A DNA stretch of 64,000 nucleotides, from contig NC_133114.1 in assembly GCF_022965805.1 (NCBI RefSeq), positions 6,902,261 through 6,966,260 on the forward strand, given 5' to 3'. The position numbers and the translations under genes were made by a program. How positions within the stretch are numbered: the stretch's first letter is position 1; each line of letters opens with the position of its first letter. The notes under the pieces were generated by a model. The model had not been told where the DNA came from. It worked only from the letters and a program-made list of their open reading frames with translations, and ran no database searches. Origin of the DNA: Primulina eburnea (taxonomy: Eukaryota > Streptophyta > Magnoliopsida > Lamiales > Gesneriaceae). Below are positions 60,443 through 64,000 of the stretch, one piece after another.

Positions 60443-60521
<79 letters not shown>
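60443..60521. repeat. (TA)n microsatellite, 79 bp (B' LTR)
   Basis: Pure alternating AT immediately downstream of the box array, as in B. Confidence 0.92.
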
Positions 60522-60522
<1 letters not shown>

Positions 60523-62001
60523 CTCGAATATGAGTCATTCTCTCCCATTGCCAGCTGAAGAACACCGAGAGACTCAAGACTCCTTCATAGTTTAGAATTG
60601 ATTTGTGCAAGAAATACTCATCCAAATTCCAATACAAGAATAGATTGGTGCTCGTCTCAACCAGGGCTACAAGAGGGTGTAAGTTTCATTCACTTTCAAC
60701 ATGACTTGAGATGTGGATGTTGGAGAAACTTTAATATGCTCATAGATATGTGTTCTTAAGATGATTATGAGTGTATATTTGAAACCGGAACGAAGAATTG
60801 ATATCGAACTCAATTGTTATGATTTTCATCATATTCTTGATTGAGCATGTTCAGATTTTAGAACTTGGAATGTACTATGATGATGATTATGAGTTGAGAT
60901 TGATGAATTGATCATGATATGTTGAGATCTGAATTGATTAGTACTGCGAGATCACGCCTTTATACCGTCAAGATTGATTTTAGATTGTGAATGTGTTGAA
61001 TTGGATAGAGATTGATATTGAACATTCAACATTACCATTTCAGATTGATAGTGGTAAGCTTCGTATTCGAGACTTCGACATCACAGACTGTGTGACAGGA
61101 AAGGTATAATTCATGTGATTATAGGGAAGATACGACTCGAATCAGATTTGATTGGAGTTTCCCAACAAAATCACATACTAGAATTGTTATTGTATCTTTT
61201 GATATGTTTTGTATTGTGTATAGAATTATATTCACATCTCCTGATATGATAATGCTGTGTTTATAGATTTATATTCAAGCATTGAGATAAGAGATTCATT
61301 GACAGAGTTGTCAAAACTAGACGTTCGATGTATCGACGCATAGGAGCAGACTTCCTCCGATTGTAGACATTCGATACAGACACGACCGAAGTCTAGGAGT
61401 AAGACGTACAGTTTCCCCGATTGGGAGGGTAGGTAACAGACAGTGACGTCTTATTCACTCCGGGATCCCTAGAGTAGAGTAGAGTTGAGTCAAGACATGA
61501 TTTGATTTGTATTGCATGCTATTATGGATTGGTTTCAAAGACTATGGAACCCTTTTATTATTTCTTTCATGCATGATTCATGATTTTACGTTAGCATGTA
61601 TACATGTTTTATACTGGGATTTGTTCTCACCGGAGTTTCCGGCTGTTGTTATGTCTGTATGTGTGCATAACAACAGGTGGGGCAGGATCTGGGTCACGAC
61701 AGAGATGAGTACGAGATAGCGTGGTGACTACGGACGCAGAAGATGACTAGTGGCTCTTACTAGACTTGTAGTATTTGTATTTATGGTTTGTATTAAACTA
61801 AACACTAGTTGGATTGATGTATTAGAACGAGACACGTTTATCATGTTTGTACATTTTGTATGATGTAAATTAATAAAGAATGATTATGCTTAGTAATAAC
61901 ATTTGATTTAATGTTAAAAAGCGAAAATTTGGCCCACATTTTCTCACAGATCCATTTAATCCCAGATAGAACTGAGTTAGAGCCCGGGTCCCCACATCAG
62001 G

Positions 62002-62013
62002 TGGTATCAGAGC
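62002..62013 (+). other. Primer binding site of element B'
   Basis: TGGTATCAGAGC, 5 nt after the LTR end. Confidence 0.88.
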
Positions 62014-62256
62014 GGTAGGTTCTGTAGACTGAGATAGAGTAGAATGAGCGGGGTAGATCGAGTCATCTTCCTTGCTTTTGATGTGCTAGCATGATTTATT
62101 GCTTTCCATATTATGTGTTGCTGTATTATCTGATTTGATTTACAGCATATAATTGTCAAGCCTGGATCAGAACTGATTCTCGATCAGAGGTATATGATCA
62201 GAGGAGGGCTGAGACAGATGGTATAGACTGTATACTAATCTGTTTGATTATCTGAT

Positions 62257-62363
62257 ATTCCGCCTAGAAGAGTACCACAGCCAGCTGCCGGACAAGTGCC
62301 AGAACAGGGGAGTACGTTAGGCACTCAAATGGACGTGACCGCTACACCAATGGAGACTCTGTT
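62257..62363 (+). pseudogene. gag: gag 5' fragment of element B'
   Basis: The frame matches B gag: Pro-Pro-Arg-Arg near the start, then MDVTATPMETLF. The expected ATG reads ATT at 62257-62259, so the start codon is lost unless an internal ATG is used. The frame is cut after about 35 codons by the LTR inserted at 62364. Confidence 0.8.
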
Positions 62364-64000
62364 TGTGGGGACCCGGACGCTAATCAAGTTCTTAATCATC
62401 ATTGGGACTAATTAATCAATTATAAACAGGGTCTAAAAATTTTTCTTTTAATATACAAAGCGGAAACGTAATGTAATTCAATTCAAATTACATATTAAAC
62501 ATAAACATACACATCCTGTATGATCTACAAGTAATCAACTAGGTTCAACTACTACAATCAAGTAATAAAACCTATCTATGTCCAAGTCCGGAATCACCAC
62601 GCTAATCTCAATCTTTCTTCACCTCTGTGACCCTGAACTTGCCCCACCTGTTGTCATGCACACATACAAACAAGACAACAGCCGGATAACACCGGTGAGA
62701 TATGAATATCCCAATATAAACAATGTATACATGCAATCATATAAAAACATATATAAAAGCATAATAACAAATATTCATAACATGTATCAAATCAAAACAT
62801 AAATCAATATCAAACAATGAATCATACTCAGACTCAAACTCGACTCAAATAACGCGTCATCTCAGACTCGACTCAACTCTAACCTAGGGATCCCGATGTC
62901 TGGGCGAAACAGCCACAGAATTGACGACTCAGTCAAGATTTAAGCGAATCAGCCAATAGCTAGGCGAAACAGCCGATAGCTAGACGAATCAGTCAATAGA
63001 TAGACGAATCAGTCAATATATAGACGAATCAGTCAATAAATAAGCGAATCAGCCAATAGCTAGGCGAAACAGCCGATAGCTAGACGAATCAGTCGGTGAC
63101 TAGGCGACTCAGCCAATGACTAAACAATTCAGCAGTCCATACATGCAGTTGCTATAAATCAATAGACTACAAACATCAATCCCAACAATTACAAATATCA
63201 ATGTAATAACTAAGTATGTGATTTAGGGAGACTCGAGTCAAACCTTACTCGAGTTGTGCAATCCCAACTCAACATTAATTTATACCTTTCTTTCTGATAC
63301 TCTGATTCTGTCGAAGTCTCGAACTCAAATCTGTCAATACTCAATCTGACAAGAACAATATCGAGGAGTATAATATCAATACATCACTCGAATTAAATCT
63401 GTCCTGCTCAATACTTAACCTAATTCGATATCGAGGGCATAACGGTATAATATCAATATACCCAACAATACCATATCAATCGGATATTAATTCTAATATC
63501 TCATACTCGATAACAACTCAATTCTGATATCAAATCAATTCTAAATTTCATAACAATTCCATATGGTATATGTTTCTCAATCTGGTTTCGATTATACGAT
63601 GTCTAACATGACAAGAACATCATATATGAATCATATCAGATTCTGACAATACCATAATTTCAACTCATATCAAAACTTAGCAAAACTTACGTCCAGTTGT
63701 AGCCTGTGTTGATAGGAACACAGTACCGCAGTCGGATTCAAAATCAGACGGACGGATTTCTCGTAAATCACAAATCTATGCGTCGAACCCTTTCTTTCCC
63801 TCTTGCCTCGTTTTCCTTCGTTTCTGAAGAATTTTCGTTTGTATGTATATATATATATATACATTGCATGATATAAGGGCAAGTGGCATTGTGCATGTTC
63901 TGCACGTTTCGCGCATATGCGCCACTCTTCTCGCGCATATGCGCCGAACCTACTGTACCTCCCGCGCATATGCGCCCTCTACGTCGCGCATATGCGCCGA
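62364..64000 (-). mobile_element. Family-B LTR inserted in B' gag, runs off window
   Basis: Begins TGTGGGGACCCGG and is co-linear with the element B LTRs, including the ~20-bp repeats (62902-63132, without the duplicated block). Towards the right end the box array differs: GCGCATATGCGC as in the solo LTR at 22552-24329, not GGCGCTCGAGCGGT. Solo LTR or 3' LTR of an element beyond the window. Confidence 0.88.
63908..64000. repeat. Paired GCGCATATGCGC boxes (end of window)
   Basis: Four 12-nt perfect palindromes in two pairs, about 10 nt between partners, continuing past the window edge. A (TA) run at 63846-63860 is in the expected downstream position for a minus-strand LTR. Confidence 0.9.

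Larger units (their letters stand above)
60150..61996 (+). repeat. 5' LTR of element B'
   Basis: About 1.85 kb with the same order of landmarks as B in sense orientation: GC-rich box array (60232-60397), (TA)n (60443-60521), and a distal ACAACAGGTGGGGCAGGATC segment. Sequence identity with B is low outside short conserved words. Confidence 0.75.
60150..62363 (+). mobile_element. Ty3/gypsy element B' (5' LTR, PBS, start of gag)
   Basis: The 5' LTR begins TGTAATCAAGAGC (60150, inferred by analogy with TGTAATGCCC of B) and ends GGGTCCCCACA (61996). PBS TGGTATCAGAGC is at 62002-62013. The gag start is cut at 62363 by another family-B LTR. The rest lies beyond the window or is lost. Confidence 0.8.

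Noticed and set aside
60395..60637. Frames over the B' (TA)n tract
   Set aside because: Low-complexity translation of a microsatellite.

Overview
The window is plant nuclear DNA, most likely from a dicot and possibly an asterid (the lineage is my inference from the look of the repeats and is weak). It is dominated by nested LTR retrotransposons. I can support only one host gene: a split minus-strand RAD9 gene (27802-36796), the checkpoint subunit of the 9-1-1 DNA clamp. Its intron 3 is swollen to about 5.5 kb by one solo LTR inside another.

Layout. 1-1578: a Ty1/copia LTR cut by the window edge and inserted into the 3' LTR of a Ty3/gypsy element, A1 (1579-11398, minus), whose pol is nearly intact. 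12135-22095: a related but decayed element, A2 (plus), flanked by CTATC target duplications. 22101-26560: a decayed copia split by a gypsy solo LTR (22552-24329, TTCAC duplication). 26762-27173: a Cassandra-like TRIM LTR carrying 5S rRNA-like sequence. 27802-36860: RAD9 and its promoter. 36860-42895: gene-free repeat debris with a short Helitron and LTR fragments. 42896-59294: gypsy element B (minus, TTTTA duplication) with near-identical LTRs but a gutted pol, itself interrupted by a very young copia (45508-54890, ATGTC duplication) that lacks its integrase core. 60150-64000: a plus-strand gypsy element B' whose gag is interrupted by another minus-strand family-B LTR that runs off the window.

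The strongest unexplained pattern is shared by at least seven unrelated or distantly related LTR and leader sequences here. Each carries a short array, usually 2-4 units, of paired GC-rich boxes (about 10-17 nt) separated by a short fixed spacer (8 nt in family B, 12 nt in the RAD9-intron LTR). The box sequence is completely different in each family. In the B-type clade the array sits just upstream of a (TA)n tract that could be the LTR TATA region. Family A LTRs carry a second array of 20-nt inverted repeats with compensatory arm changes. Both A elements also keep an in-frame GT-AG intron between gag and protease. These are sequence observations; their functions are inferred.
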